64,000 bases of DNA. Origin: Parapedobacter sp042666505. Lineage in GTDB: Bacteria > Bacteroidota > Bacteroidia > Sphingobacteriales > Sphingobacteriaceae. This document shows positions 7,158 to 16,247 of this stretch, in pieces. The notes beneath the pieces were generated by a model. The model did no database searches. It worked only from the letters and a program-made list of their open reading frames with translations, and was not told the DNA's origin. Where the stretch lies: contig NZ_JBHTDN010000001.1 of NCBI RefSeq assembly GCF_042666505.1, positions 1,302,001 to 1,366,000 on the forward strand. Direction: 5' to 3'. Position numbers and translations under genes: made by a program. Within the stretch, counting starts at the first letter, position 1. Each line of letters opens with the position of its first letter.

Positions 7158-9500
7158 TCAATCTTCTTGCGGCGCCAGTGTTGAATTTTCCAGTTGTTCA
7201 CCTATTTCTTCAACATTTATGGGGATTTCCAACGGTGTATCGGGTAGGCGAAGTGGCGTAAGGCTGTCCAACGACAAGCTATCAGGTCGTGGCAAACGGG
7301 GACTTGGACAATTATATTTTCTGGTGATCTCCACCACAGGTTCAGGAAAAGGACCGTACTCATAACCGAGTACGTCATCATGGTAAACTTTCTCCATAAA
7401 CTTACCAAATACCGGCAGGGCCGTCCGAGAGCCTTCACCCGTCTGTGAATTCCTGAAATGGATACTCCGCTCATCGCATCCAATCCAGACGCCGGTAACC
7501 AGGTCTTTGGTTACCCCCATATACCATCCATCCACGTAATCCGATGAAGTACCAGTTTTTCCGCCGATCTGGTTATTGTTTTTCCATAAATCCCATTCCC
7601 ACAAACCTTGAGAAGTACCTTCCGGTTCCTCCATACTTCCCCTGAGCATATATCCCATCAGCCAGGCAACTTCTTCACTGATCGCTTGTGTGACTGTTGT
7701 TTTAAACGTAGCTACAGTTTTCCCATTAAAGTCCACTATTTTCGACACAAGCAAGGGCTCCAGACGTTGCCCCCTATTCATAAACGTGGCATAGGCGTTT
7801 ACCATTTCAAACACATTGACGTCATTCGATCCCAGGCTCACGGACGGAACTGAAGCCAACGGACTGGTAATGCCACAACGGTGAGCGGCGTCGACGACCT
7901 TATCCCACCCGACTTCCTCGGTTATTTGCGCCGTGATCGAATTGACTGATCGCCCCATGGCCCAACGAAGGGACATCTCGCGACCGCTAAATACCCAATC
8001 TGCATTTTTAGGTTCCCAGATCTTTTCTTCTCCATTTTCTGTATAAGCAACGCGCACATACTTATCCGTATATTTATCGCAAGGCGATTTACCGGCTTCC
8101 AACGCCGCCAGATAGGCAAACGGTTTAAACGTAGAACCGGCCTGACGTTTCGCTTGAACCACGTGATCATACTTGTAATATCGGTAATTGATTCCGCCCA
8201 CCCAAGCTTTAATCTCGCCGTTATAAGGATCCATAGACATCAATCCTGCATTTAGCATTTTGGCATAATGGGCCAATGAATCCAACGTTGAATACTGCAC
8301 TTCTTTAAGCCCATCCCATGTAAATACTTCCATTGCCTTAGGGATGTTTAAATAATGGTATATACTATCTCGATTGCTGGAATAAGTCTTCACCAATTGC
8401 TGATAATAAGGAGTTTGTTCGGCCAATTTTTCCAAAAAACCTTCAATGACGTTCCCTTCGGCGTCCCGCCAGGGCAATTCGCCTTGCCAGGCATTTTCCA
8501 ACCGCTGTTGTAAAATTCGCATCTGTTCAGCCACAGCGTCTTCGGCGTGCTGCTGCATGCGGGAATCGATGGTTGTATAAATCTTCAGTCCGTCCACGTA
8601 CATGTCATACCCGTTTTCCTCGCACCACGGGGCCAGCCAACGCTCTACTGCCGTTCTTAAATACGAGTCACCGCTGCCCAATTCGTCAACTTCGCCTAGG
8701 TGCAACCCCAGATCGGCGGCTTTTGCTTCGTTATACTCAGTTTCTGATAGGAATCCGGCTTTTTGCATCTGAGCCAATACCACATTACGCCGCTCAAGCG
8801 ATCGGTCAGGGTTACGAATTGGGTTATAAAGCGTTGTTCCCTTGAGCATACCGATGAGCACGGCCGCCTCAGCTGGGGTTAAATTTTTGGCTTCCTTATT
8901 GAAATAACGGCGAGCTACCGTTTTGATGCCATATGCATTATTGCTGAAAGACACCGTATTCAAGTACATCGTGATAATGTCCTTTTTAGAATATTGGCTC
9001 TCAAGCTTATATGCAGTCACCCACTCTTTAAACTTGACGACTAAAATATTGATACCAGGTATTTCGCCCAACAACCCAACCGATTGGTTGTACCGGGTTC
9101 GATAGAGGTTTTTTGCTAGCTGTTGGGTAATCGTACTGCCTCCCCGTTTATCACCTTGCGCAGTGGACACAATACTCGAGAAGATGGCCCAAAAATCGAC
9201 TCCGTGATGTTTAAAAAACCGGACGTCTTCCGTGGCAATCAATGCATTAACGACATTTTGTGCAATGCTGTCGTATGGTACCGGCGATCGGTCCTCTTTA
9301 AAATACCGGCCGATAAGCACACTATCAACAGTATATACTTCCGACGCAATGTTTTGGATAGGCTTACCAATATCCCTTGATGTGGGAGAATACCCAAACA
9401 GCCACAAGAAATTCACCTCCACCATACAGACGAGCATGATCAAGGAATAAACAATAATAATAACGTAACGTATATAGCGGTTGCGTATCTCCTTAAACAT
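7158..9500 (-). CDS. Bifunctional peptidoglycan transglycosylase/transpeptidase, PBP1A type
   Basis: A class A penicillin-binding protein that polymerises glycan strands and crosslinks peptides at the outer face of the inner membrane. The 780-residue protein has one N-terminal membrane segment (about 12-36). The GT51 domain carries the catalytic glutamate at E91 (ATEDVRFFKHHG) and STITQQLAKNLY. The transpeptidase domain shows all three active-site motifs: S456-T-F-K459, S518-V-N520 and K648-T-G. The ATG start at 9500 gives the expected short cytoplasmic tail. It is divergent from ppk2 across about 120 bases and is not in an operon with the gene at 3958-7071 (86-base gap). Confidence 0.95.
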   Translation of the reverse strand: MFKEIRNRYIRYVIIIVYSLIMLVCMVEVNFLWLFGYSPTSRDIGKPIQNIASEVYTVDSVLIGRYFKEDRSPVPYDSIAQNVVNALIATEDVRFFKHHGVDFWAIFSSIVSTAQGDKRGGSTITQQLAKNLYRTRYNQSVGLLGEIPGINILVVKFKEWVTAYKLESQYSKKDIITMYLNTVSFSNNAYGIKTVARRYFNKEAKNLTPAEAAVLIGMLKGTTLYNPIRNPDRSLERRNVVLAQMQKAGFLSETEYNEAKAADLGLHLGEVDELGSGDSYLRTAVERWLAPWCEENGYDMYVDGLKIYTTIDSRMQQHAEDAVAEQMRILQQRLENAWQGELPWRDAEGNVIEGFLEKLAEQTPYYQQLVKTYSSNRDSIYHYLNIPKAMEVFTWDGLKEVQYSTLDSLAHYAKMLNAGLMSMDPYNGEIKAWVGGINYRYYKYDHVVQAKRQAGSTFKPFAYLAALEAGKSPCDKYTDKYVRVAYTENGEEKIWEPKNADWVFSGREMSLRWAMGRSVNSITAQITEEVGWDKVVDAAHRCGITSPLASVPSVSLGSNDVNVFEMVNAYATFMNRGQRLEPLLVSKIVDFNGKTVATFKTTVTQAISEEVAWLMGYMLRGSMEEPEGTSQGLWEWDLWKNNNQIGGKTGTSSDYVDGWYMGVTKDLVTGVWIGCDERSIHFRNSQTGEGSRTALPVFGKFMEKVYHDDVLGYEYGPFPEPVVEITRKYNCPSPRLPRPDSLSLDSLTPLRLPDTPLEIPINVEEIGEQLENSTLAPQED

Positions 9501-9622
9501 CGGGTAAAGATGACGAAATGTTTTGATATAATATACGACTGATCGTCAGATTGTGCTACAATTTCATTGTATTAACCCCTTAAAATCTTATTTTGCAATC
9601 GTTTTATTTTAATCATTCTCTT

Positions 9623-10501
9623 ATGGCAAGTATCATTGGAAAATTCGGCGTAACCTCGGGAAAGTCGTTTAAACTGGAAAACTATAGGACTGACGACCCG
9701 GGATCTATGGAAAAAAAGGAAGCGCTGGCTGACCTGGCCGATTTCCAAACCGAGCTCAAAGAGTACCAGGAACGGCTGTATGCGGAAAATTCCCAAAGCT
9801 TATTGATCATTCTTCAAGCTATGGACGCTGCTGGTAAAGACAGTGCTATTGAACACGTGATGAGCGGTGTCAATCCGCAGGGGTGCCAAGTATTCAGTTT
9901 CAAGCAACCCACTAGCAACGATTATGAGCATGATTTTCTTTGGCGGCATTACAAAGCACTCCCAGAAAGAGGACGGATAGGCATTCATAACCGGTCTCAT
10001 TACGAGTATGTATTGGTATGCAAGGTGCATCCCGAATTCAACCTGTCCGAACGGATTCCGGGTTACCGAAATGTCTCTGATTTCGACGACCACTTTTGGG
10101 AAGATCGGTACGAGAGCATCCGCCAATTTGAAGCTCATCTGCATCGCAATGGAACCAAAATCATCAAATTTTTCCTTCATGTGTCTAAGGAAGAACAGAA
10201 AAAGCGCTTCCTGGACCGAATCGAAGACAAATACAAGAATTGGAAATTTTCTGCATCCGACGTAGAAGAGCGATCGCATTGGGCCGAATATATGAACGCC
10301 TACGAAGATGCCATTGCAGCCACGGCGACCCCTGCTTCACCTTGGTATATTATTCCGGCTGACAAAAAATGGTTTGCCCGGTATGCAGTTGGTAAAATTA
10401 TCGTGGAAACACTGGCAAAGATGGAGCCGGAATTTCCCAAATTACCCGAAGACCAAAAAAACAAACTGAAAACCTACCGGCAAAAATTAACGAAAGAGTG
10501 A
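9623..10501 (+). CDS. Polyphosphate kinase 2 family protein (polyphosphate:nucleotide phosphotransferase)
   Basis: PPK2 enzymes transfer phosphate between polyphosphate and nucleoside mono- or diphosphates. The 292-residue product starts at the ATG at 9623 (MASIIGKFGV); an upstream TTG at 9593 is less likely. A Walker A-like motif AMDAAGKDS lies at about 66-74. Other family features are a conserved FKQPTSNDYEHDFLWR segment, the NRSHYEYV motif and a basic lid-like DRIEDKYKNWKFS. Which nucleotide is used cannot be told from the sequence. The stop codon ends one base before the stop codon of the convergent CDF gene, so the two genes abut with no spacer. Confidence 0.92.
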   Translation: MASIIGKFGVTSGKSFKLENYRTDDPGSMEKKEALADLADFQTELKEYQERLYAENSQSLLIILQAMDAAGKDSAIEHVMSGVNPQGCQVFSFKQPTSNDYEHDFLWRHYKALPERGRIGIHNRSHYEYVLVCKVHPEFNLSERIPGYRNVSDFDDHFWEDRYESIRQFEAHLHRNGTKIIKFFLHVSKEEQKKRFLDRIEDKYKNWKFSASDVEERSHWAEYMNAYEDAIAATATPASPWYIIPADKKWFARYAVGKIIVETLAKMEPEFPKLPEDQKNKLKTYRQKLTKE

Positions 10502-11494
10502 TCAAAAGTGCTTCTTATTTTCACTGATATTTAATTTATCCCAGCGGACGTCTTTGCTTCGGGGTTCGCTACGGATGGGGCAATCCTTGACGCGACAGTA
10601 GTGGCAACAGGTCGGTATACAGGGATCTGCATGAACAAACAATTCGGCATTTGCATGTAACTGATTATTTATCAATTGATCAATTGCGGAAACCTCATCG
10701 TGTACTTTATCTAAATTGTAATAATTCGGCAACGTAACATGGCAGTCGATATGCAATTCATGTCCGTAACGTTGTACACGCAAGTTGTGCACATCAATCC
10801 AATCCTCTTTCCGGTATTCCTGCAAAATATCCGCGACCTTCTCCACCAACGCTGCATCCGATTCATCCATTAAACCGCCAATAGATCGCCGTAATAATTT
10901 ATAGCCACTGAACAAAATAAATGCACCCAACCCTAAGGACAATACCGTATCGATCCAAATCCATCCGGTGTAATACATTAGGGTAAGGCCTACCAGCAGG
11001 CCGACCGTACTATAGGCATCGGTCTGCAGATGTTTTCCGTCGGCATGCAACGTTAATGAATTCAGCTGCGTACTCTGTTTCACCATGAAGGTACCCAACC
11101 CAAAATTGACCAGACCGGTAAACGCCAAGAGACCGATCCCCTCCAGCAAGTTTCCGACCGTTTCAGGGAAAAACAGGTTATATACCGCTTTACCTAAAAT
11201 CAGAACCCCGGCAATGGCAATCAGCCCCCCCTCCAGGAAAACTGAAAAAAATTCAACTTTCCCATGTCCGTATGGATGGTTTTGGTCCTTCGGGCGAGCT
11301 GCCAAATGAATGCTATAAAAAGCGAAACCGGAAGCCACCACGTTTACGATGCTCTCCATCGCATCGGTCAATATAGCATTGGAACTGGTCAGCAAATACG
11401 CCGCGAATTTTATGAGCATCAATAAGATGCCTGTAGCCAACGCAAACCGGATGATATTTTTCTGTCTGTTCAAACCCCAGCGGTAATCCGGCAA
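10502..11494 (-). CDS. Cation diffusion facilitator family metal transporter
   Basis: A CDF exporter, using proton antiport to move Zn2+, Fe2+ or similar cations out of the cytoplasm. The 330-residue protein has about six membrane segments. Metal-site residues are seen in TM2 (ILTDAMES) and TM5 (HADGKHLQTD), with the HPYGHGK loop typical of the family. A cytoplasmic C-terminal domain ends in a cysteine/histidine cluster (PTCCHYCRVKDC), an extra possible metal-binding site. The only upstream start that keeps TM1 whole is a TTG at 11494; the first ATG would cut into TM1. The gene is convergent with ppk2 and divergent from the aminotransferase. Confidence 0.92.
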   Translation of the reverse strand: MPDYRWGLNRQKNIIRFALATGILLMLIKFAAYLLTSSNAILTDAMESIVNVVASGFAFYSIHLAARPKDQNHPYGHGKVEFFSVFLEGGLIAIAGVLILGKAVYNLFFPETVGNLLEGIGLLAFTGLVNFGLGTFMVKQSTQLNSLTLHADGKHLQTDAYSTVGLLVGLTLMYYTGWIWIDTVLSLGLGAFILFSGYKLLRRSIGGLMDESDAALVEKVADILQEYRKEDWIDVHNLRVQRYGHELHIDCHVTLPNYYNLDKVHDEVSAIDQLINNQLHANAELFVHADPCIPTCCHYCRVKDCPIRSEPRSKDVRWDKLNISENKKHF

Positions 11495-11561
11495 AGGTAC
11501 TAATTCAAATATTAATAGCTATTTTTCAATCTGGAACCATTGTAAAATGTTCAAATTTACC

Positions 11562-11569
11562 TAAGTTTG
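11562..11569 (+). promoter_or_regulatory. Strong Bacteroidota promoter for the aspartate aminotransferase gene
   Basis: TAAGTTTG matches TAnnTTTG exactly. A TTG at 11539-11541 lies 19 bases upstream as the -33 element. Only six bases separate the box from the ATG at 11576, so transcription should start at or within a few bases of the start codon. Confidence 0.65.
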
Positions 11570-11575
11570 CACACC

Positions 11576-12781
11576 ATGAGTATACCATCTATTCTTTCGG
11601 ACCGGATAAACAATCTTTCCGAATCGGCAACCCTTAAAATGACTAAATTAGGCCGCGAACTAGCTGCCAAAGGCGTTAACGTTATCAGCCTCAGCGTAGG
11701 AGAGCCTGATTTTAACACGCCCGACCACGTAAAACAGGCAGCGAAGCAGGCACTTGATGAGAATTACACCCGATATTCTCCAGTTCCCGGTTATCCTGAA
11801 TTACGGAAAGCCATCGTCAATAAGTTAAAAAACGAAAATAATCTAGACTACGATGTTTCTCAGATTGTGGTCTCCACAGGAGCAAAACAGTCACTTTCTA
11901 ACGCCATTTTGACGTTGATCAACCCTGGCGACGAAGTGATTATTCCAACTCCTTACTGGGTTTCTTATTCAGAAATGGTTACACTCGCCGAAGGCAGATC
12001 CGTGTTTATCAACACCACGATCGATAGCGACTTTAAAATCACACCAGCAGAACTGGAAGCGGCGATTACGCCTAACAGTAAACTGTTTATGTTTTCCTCG
12101 CCGTGCAACCCCACGGGAAGTGTCTACACAAAGGAAGAACTGGAAGGATTGGTGCGCGTGTTTGAAAAACATCCGAATATCTACATCATTTCCGATGAAA
12201 TATACGAGCACATCAACTTCATAGGCAAGCATGAATCCATTGCGCAATTCGACAGCATCAAGGATCGCGTTATTCTTATTAACGGATTCTCTAAGGCATT
12301 TGCGATGACAGGCTGGCGCCTCGGTTACCTAGCTGCTAGCAAAGAAATTGCTGCTGCCAATGACAAACTGCAAGGACAGACCACATCCGGCACTTGCTCC
12401 ATTGCGCAACGCGCGGGAATTGCCGCACTTGAACAAGGACTGGATACCGTTCTCGAGATGAAGGACGCTTTCGAGCGGCGTCGCGAATTGGTATATCGTC
12501 TGCTGAAGGATATTCCGGGCGTAAAGACCAACCTTCCCCAAGGTGCTTTTTATTTTTTCCCGGATATTAGCTCATTTTTTGGCAAAAAGGACCCTCAGGG
12601 CCAGGTCATCAAAGACTCCGCCGACCTTGCGCTTTACCTGTTAAATGAAGCACATGTAGCTACCGTGGGTGGTGATTCCTTTGGCAACAATAATTACATT
12701 CGTTTATCTTACGCGGCATCGGACGAAAACCTGAAAGAAGCCCTACGTCGGATCAAAGAAGCATTGGGAAAACTGGCTTAG
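11576..12781 (+). CDS. Aspartate aminotransferase (class I PLP-dependent)
   Basis: It interconverts aspartate plus 2-oxoglutarate with oxaloacetate plus glutamate. The 401-residue protein starts MSIPSILSDRINNLSESATL. It contains SVGEPDFNTP, the YTRYSPVPGYPELR region, the FSSPCNPTG motif and the PLP-binding lysine (about K240) in NGFSKAFAMTGWRLGY. It belongs to the AspC/AspAT Ib subgroup. The ATG at 11576 is chosen over a TTG three codons earlier because that TTG lies inside the promoter's -7 box. The gene is monocistronic: the next gene is convergent, and an intrinsic terminator overlaps its stop codon. Confidence 0.94.
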   Translation: MSIPSILSDRINNLSESATLKMTKLGRELAAKGVNVISLSVGEPDFNTPDHVKQAAKQALDENYTRYSPVPGYPELRKAIVNKLKNENNLDYDVSQIVVSTGAKQSLSNAILTLINPGDEVIIPTPYWVSYSEMVTLAEGRSVFINTTIDSDFKITPAELEAAITPNSKLFMFSSPCNPTGSVYTKEELEGLVRVFEKHPNIYIISDEIYEHINFIGKHESIAQFDSIKDRVILINGFSKAFAMTGWRLGYLAASKEIAAANDKLQGQTTSGTCSIAQRAGIAALEQGLDTVLEMKDAFERRRELVYRLLKDIPGVKTNLPQGAFYFFPDISSFFGKKDPQGQVIKDSADLALYLLNEAHVATVGGDSFGNNNYIRLSYAASDENLKEALRRIKEALGKLA

Positions 12782-12801
12782 TCCAGTTTCCCGCCTTTTT
12801 T
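12766..12801 (+). terminator. Intrinsic terminator overlapping the end of the aminotransferase gene
   Basis: GGGAAAACTGG (12766-12776) pairs with CCAGTTTCCC (12783-12792) with one bulged A. A T-rich tail (GCCTTTTTT) follows. The left arm is coding sequence and the stop codon TAG lies in the loop, so the terminator is embedded in the gene end. The neighbouring gene is convergent only 45 bases away. Confidence 0.8.
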
Positions 12802-12825
12802 GCGCCTCCCATCGACACCGACAAA

Positions 12826-14073
12826 CTATTTGCTCCGTATGGCCTCCACAGGATCCATACGTGCGGCCATAGCTGCCGGAATAATTCCGGCTATAAGACC
12901 TATAAGGGTGGAAAGAAATACCGTAAGAATTACCATGGAAACGTTGACTACAATGGCAAGGTCAAACACAAATTTGACTAACAACGTCAGCAGATAGACA
13001 AAAGAAAGCCCCATTAAGCCCCCAATAAGGCACAGTGCAATCGCTTCGATAAGAAACTGGGACAGTATGAAATAGTTCTTGGCTCCCAGGGATTTCTGTA
13101 TACCGATAATGTGTGTACGTTCTTTAACAGACACAAACATGATATTCGCAATACCAAAACCACCAACCAATATCGAAAATGCGCCTATTACGCCGCCAGC
13201 GATATTAATCACTTTAAACATTGCGTCTAACTGGGCAGTGATGATGGTGGTCTTGTTCAGTGAAAAATCATCTTCCTGTTGGGGCCCCAGTCGATGGATG
13301 GACCGCATCACACCCCGTAACTCGCTTTCCGCCTCCTCCAATGAAACATTCGGCAATGCACTTACCATAATGACTGGACCATAACTTCGGATGTTGATCA
13401 GGTTGCGTCCTAAATTCAATGGAATCATGATAACATTATCCATTGAGACGTCGAAAATCATCCCCTCTCCTTCTTCCTTGAACACACCGATAACCGTAAT
13501 CTTCCTGCCCAGAACTTTCAAGGATTTGCCAATGGGATCAATGTTGGGAAACAACCCTTCGGCTATCGTTGCGCCAATAACGGCTACGTTACTTCCCCGG
13601 TTTGATTCCGATTCAGTGAAATACCTACCCTCAACAATCTCGAGATCGCGGATGTTGTAGAGTTCATGTGAAGTGGCGGTGACTGTGACACCCGAAACGT
13701 TATTATTAAGGTATTGTGCCGTCCGATTTCCGATGTCTATCGAAAACGAAATTGCCTCTGCGGTAGTCATTCTTGACTTCAACGATTCGTAATCACGGAG
13801 CGTAGGTTCCGGCCGGTTTACATATTTCCACCACGGAAAATCGGGCCCTCCATCCCAGGGCCATTTCATGACATATATTGTTTTACTGCCGAGCTTTTCA
13901 ACACTGCTCTCCAGATTTGCCCGTAAGGTATCAACCGCAGAAAACACCCCAATGATAATCAAAATACCGATCGTCACTCCTAGCAGCGACAACAACGTCC
14001 GGGTACGGTTTTCTCGGAGCGCCGAAAACGCAAACCCAAAACTCTCGCCGATTAATCGCAGGAACAATACCAT
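12826..14073 (-). CDS. MacB/FtsX-type ABC transporter permease
   Basis: The 415-residue protein has an N-terminal membrane segment (about 20-45), a long extracytoplasmic MacB core domain (about 50-280) and three C-terminal membrane segments of the FtsX fold (about 290-400), ending ARMDPVEAIRSK. This topology is that of type VII ABC mechanotransmission proteins, which couple cytoplasmic ATP hydrolysis to periplasmic work such as lipoprotein or drug handling. Its partner ATPase is not adjacent, so the pairing is unknown. It starts with ATG at 14073 and is convergent with the aminotransferase. Confidence 0.9.
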   Translation of the reverse strand: MVLFLRLIGESFGFAFSALRENRTRTLLSLLGVTIGILIIIGVFSAVDTLRANLESSVEKLGSKTIYVMKWPWDGGPDFPWWKYVNRPEPTLRDYESLKSRMTTAEAISFSIDIGNRTAQYLNNNVSGVTVTATSHELYNIRDLEIVEGRYFTESESNRGSNVAVIGATIAEGLFPNIDPIGKSLKVLGRKITVIGVFKEEGEGMIFDVSMDNVIMIPLNLGRNLINIRSYGPVIMVSALPNVSLEEAESELRGVMRSIHRLGPQQEDDFSLNKTTIITAQLDAMFKVINIAGGVIGAFSILVGGFGIANIMFVSVKERTHIIGIQKSLGAKNYFILSQFLIEAIALCLIGGLMGLSFVYLLTLLVKFVFDLAIVVNVSMVILTVFLSTLIGLIAGIIPAAMAARMDPVEAIRSK

Positions 14074-14178
14074 ATGACCATAGACGGATAATTCCGCCGT
14101 TAGTTACAAACGAAGATAAAGTATTTTATACAGACAATAAAGCAGTGGAAACAACATATTATATAATAAATAATTTCG

Positions 14179-14186
14179 TAACTTTG
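14179..14186 (+). promoter_or_regulatory. Candidate -7 promoter element for queA
   Basis: TAACTTTG matches TAnnTTTG and lies 58 bases upstream of the queA ATG, giving a leader of about 50 bases. No clear -33 TTTG is present in the AT-rich sequence before it. Confidence 0.5.
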
Positions 14187-14244
14187 CACGCTAATTTATA
14201 CGTATGGCATGCGTAATGCCCCATCTTAAAATTTCACATCAACA

Positions 14245-15294
14245 ATGAAGCTATCACAGTTTAAGTTCAATTTGCCAGAATCCCTGATTGCCAATGAGCC
14301 TACCGAAAGCCGCGATGAATCCCGCCTCATGGTGCTTGACCGCAAAACCGGCAAAATCGAACATAAAATATTTAAGGATATTCTGAATTATTTTGATGAC
14401 AAGGATGTCATGATCCTTAACAACACGAAGGTATTCCCCGCCCGCATGTATGGGAATAAGGAAAAAACCGGTGCCACTATCGAGGTATTCCTGCTCCGTG
14501 AACTAAATAAAGAATTGCGCCTATGGGATGTGCTGGTAGACCCTGCCCGTAAAATCCGCGTAGGTAACAAATTATATTTCGGTGACGATGATTTGTTGGT
14601 AGCCGAAGTAGTGGACAACACCACGTCACGCGGCCGGACCATACGCTTTCTGTTTGATGGAACCGATGAGGAATTTCGTCGAAACATCGAAATTCTCGGA
14701 GAAACTCCGCTCCCCAAATACATCAAACGCAAAGCTACTCCCGAAGATAAATTCCGATACCAAACGATATTTGCCAAGCATGAAGGTGCGGTAGCCGCCC
14801 CGACAGCCGGCCTGCACTTTAGCCGCGAACTGATGAAACGGCTGGAATTAAAAGGAGTGGAATTTGCGGAGATCACGCTTCATGTTGGTTTAGGGACTTT
14901 CCGACAGGTTGAGGTGGAAGATCTTACCAAACATAAAATGGATTCGGAACAGTTTATCATTCCAGAAGAAGCAGCTAAGACGGTGAATAAGGCGATTGAC
15001 GCCAAACGGCGGGTGTGTGCAGTGGGAACCACGTCGATGCGGGCGATCGAGTCCTCGGTCTCGGCAGATAAGCATCTGAAACCAGCAAATGAATGGACCA
15101 GTAAGTTTATATATCCTCCCTACGATTTCAGCATCGCCAATAGTATGGTCACCAATTTCCATACTCCTGAGTCGACCCTGCTGGTAATGATCGCTGCATT
15201 TGGTGGATACGAACACGTAATGAACGCCTATGAAATTGCTGTAAAAGAAAAGTACCGGTTTTACAGCTACGGCGATGCGATGCTGATTATCTAA
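14245..15294 (+). CDS. queA: S-adenosylmethionine:tRNA ribosyltransferase-isomerase QueA
   Basis: QueA transfers and isomerises the ribosyl part of SAM onto preQ1-modified tRNA, forming epoxyqueuosine. The 349-residue protein has the expected length and signatures: FNLPESLIANEPTESRDESR at the N-terminus, MILNNTKVFPARMYG, PTAGLHFS, LHVGLGTFRQVEV, and TNFHTPESTLLVMIAAFGG near the C-terminus. The ATG at 14245 is clear. It is followed seven bases after the stop by ispD on the same strand, probably co-transcribed. Confidence 0.97.
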   Translation: MKLSQFKFNLPESLIANEPTESRDESRLMVLDRKTGKIEHKIFKDILNYFDDKDVMILNNTKVFPARMYGNKEKTGATIEVFLLRELNKELRLWDVLVDPARKIRVGNKLYFGDDDLLVAEVVDNTTSRGRTIRFLFDGTDEEFRRNIEILGETPLPKYIKRKATPEDKFRYQTIFAKHEGAVAAPTAGLHFSRELMKRLELKGVEFAEITLHVGLGTFRQVEVEDLTKHKMDSEQFIIPEEAAKTVNKAIDAKRRVCAVGTTSMRAIESSVSADKHLKPANEWTSKFIYPPYDFSIANSMVTNFHTPESTLLVMIAAFGGYEHVMNAYEIAVKEKYRFYSYGDAMLII

Positions 15295-15307
15295 GCACGC
15301 TGTGCAT

Positions 15308-16000
15308 ATGAATTATGCGATTATTGTCGGCGGCGGAGTTGGCGTGCGGATGGGCGCAAACATACCGAAGCAGTTTTTACTGCTGAACGGAATACCTATA
15401 ATGATGCATACCATCCGCGCCTTTTACGGCAGCAAGCATTCACCACAAATCGTTATTGTCATCCCTCAGGATCAACATGATTATTGGTCAGAGTGCTGCG
15501 AAAAACACACCTTTGACATCCCGCACGTCGTCGTCGGCGGGGGTAAAAGCCGGTTTGAAAGTGTGAAAAACGGATTGGCAGCCGTCCAGGATCGATGCGT
15601 TGACCTCTCGCGATGCCTTATTGCGATACACGATGCAGTGCGTCCCTTAATTGCGCCCGATTTGATAGATGCCACATTTGAGCAGGCTGCACTTACCGGT
15701 GCAGCAGCACTTGCCATTCGAAGTACAGACTCGGTTCGGTTGGAAAGTGCGAACGGCCTAAAAAATAACGCTTATCCGAGGCAAAGGGTTTACCTCATGC
15801 AAACCCCCCAAACATTCAAGGGGCCCGTACTATTCGAATCCTATAAACAAGATCCAGACCCTATATTTACCGACGACGCGTCGGTAGTAGAGAAAAAAGG
15901 GTACCCCATCACGATAGTGAATGGGGATGCCCGTAATGTCAAGATTACTTTCCCGGAAGATTTACGTATTGCGGCAATCTTATCGGGCGCTGACGTTTAA
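15308..16000 (+). CDS. ispD: 2-C-methyl-D-erythritol 4-phosphate cytidylyltransferase
   Basis: IspD joins CTP to methylerythritol 4-phosphate in the non-mevalonate isoprenoid pathway. The 230-residue product starts MNYAIIVGGGVGVRMGANIP, the glycine-rich CTP loop, with PKQFL close behind. It contains the IHDAVRPLI motif and the TPQTF motif near the C-terminus. The ATG at 15308 is preferred to a GTG two codons upstream. The first residues read VGGG where many homologues read AGGxG, a mild variation. It lies just behind queA, and its stop overlaps by four bases the stop end of the convergent small gene at 15997-16149. Confidence 0.95.
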   Translation: MNYAIIVGGGVGVRMGANIPKQFLLLNGIPIMMHTIRAFYGSKHSPQIVIVIPQDQHDYWSECCEKHTFDIPHVVVGGGKSRFESVKNGLAAVQDRCVDLSRCLIAIHDAVRPLIAPDLIDATFEQAALTGAAALAIRSTDSVRLESANGLKNNAYPRQRVYLMQTPQTFKGPVLFESYKQDPDPIFTDDASVVEKKGYPITIVNGDARNVKITFPEDLRIAAILSGADV

Positions 16001-16149
16001 GCGGCACTTCGAATGACGCGTAATAGAATAGCGATGATAGCGATAACCAACAGAATATGGATAACTCCACCTGTATAGTATCCACCAAAATAACTGATCG
16101 CCCAAACGATAACTAAAATAACAGCGATAACATAAAGTAAATTTCCCAT
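15997..16149 (-). CDS. Small membrane protein, lmo0937 / DUF5670 family
   Basis: A 50-residue reading frame opening MGNLLYVIAVILVIVWAISY and ending with a second hydrophobic segment (HILLVIAIIAILLRVIRSAA). It has the two-helix layout with a glycine/tyrosine turn (FGGYYTGG) of the lmo0937 family of tiny stress-associated membrane proteins, common in Bacteroidota. Function is unknown. Its stop overlaps the ispD stop on the other strand by four bases. No clear promoter was seen in the 98 bases upstream. Confidence 0.75.
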   Translation of the reverse strand: MGNLLYVIAVILVIVWAISYFGGYYTGGVIHILLVIAIIAILLRVIRSAA

Positions 16150-16247
16150 GACTACTGAGGTTAATTGTAATTATTGATTTTTATAAAGATTAACAATCAA
16201 TAATGACAACATCAATTCCGGAAAAAAGTTTTCGATGGTTTTAAACT

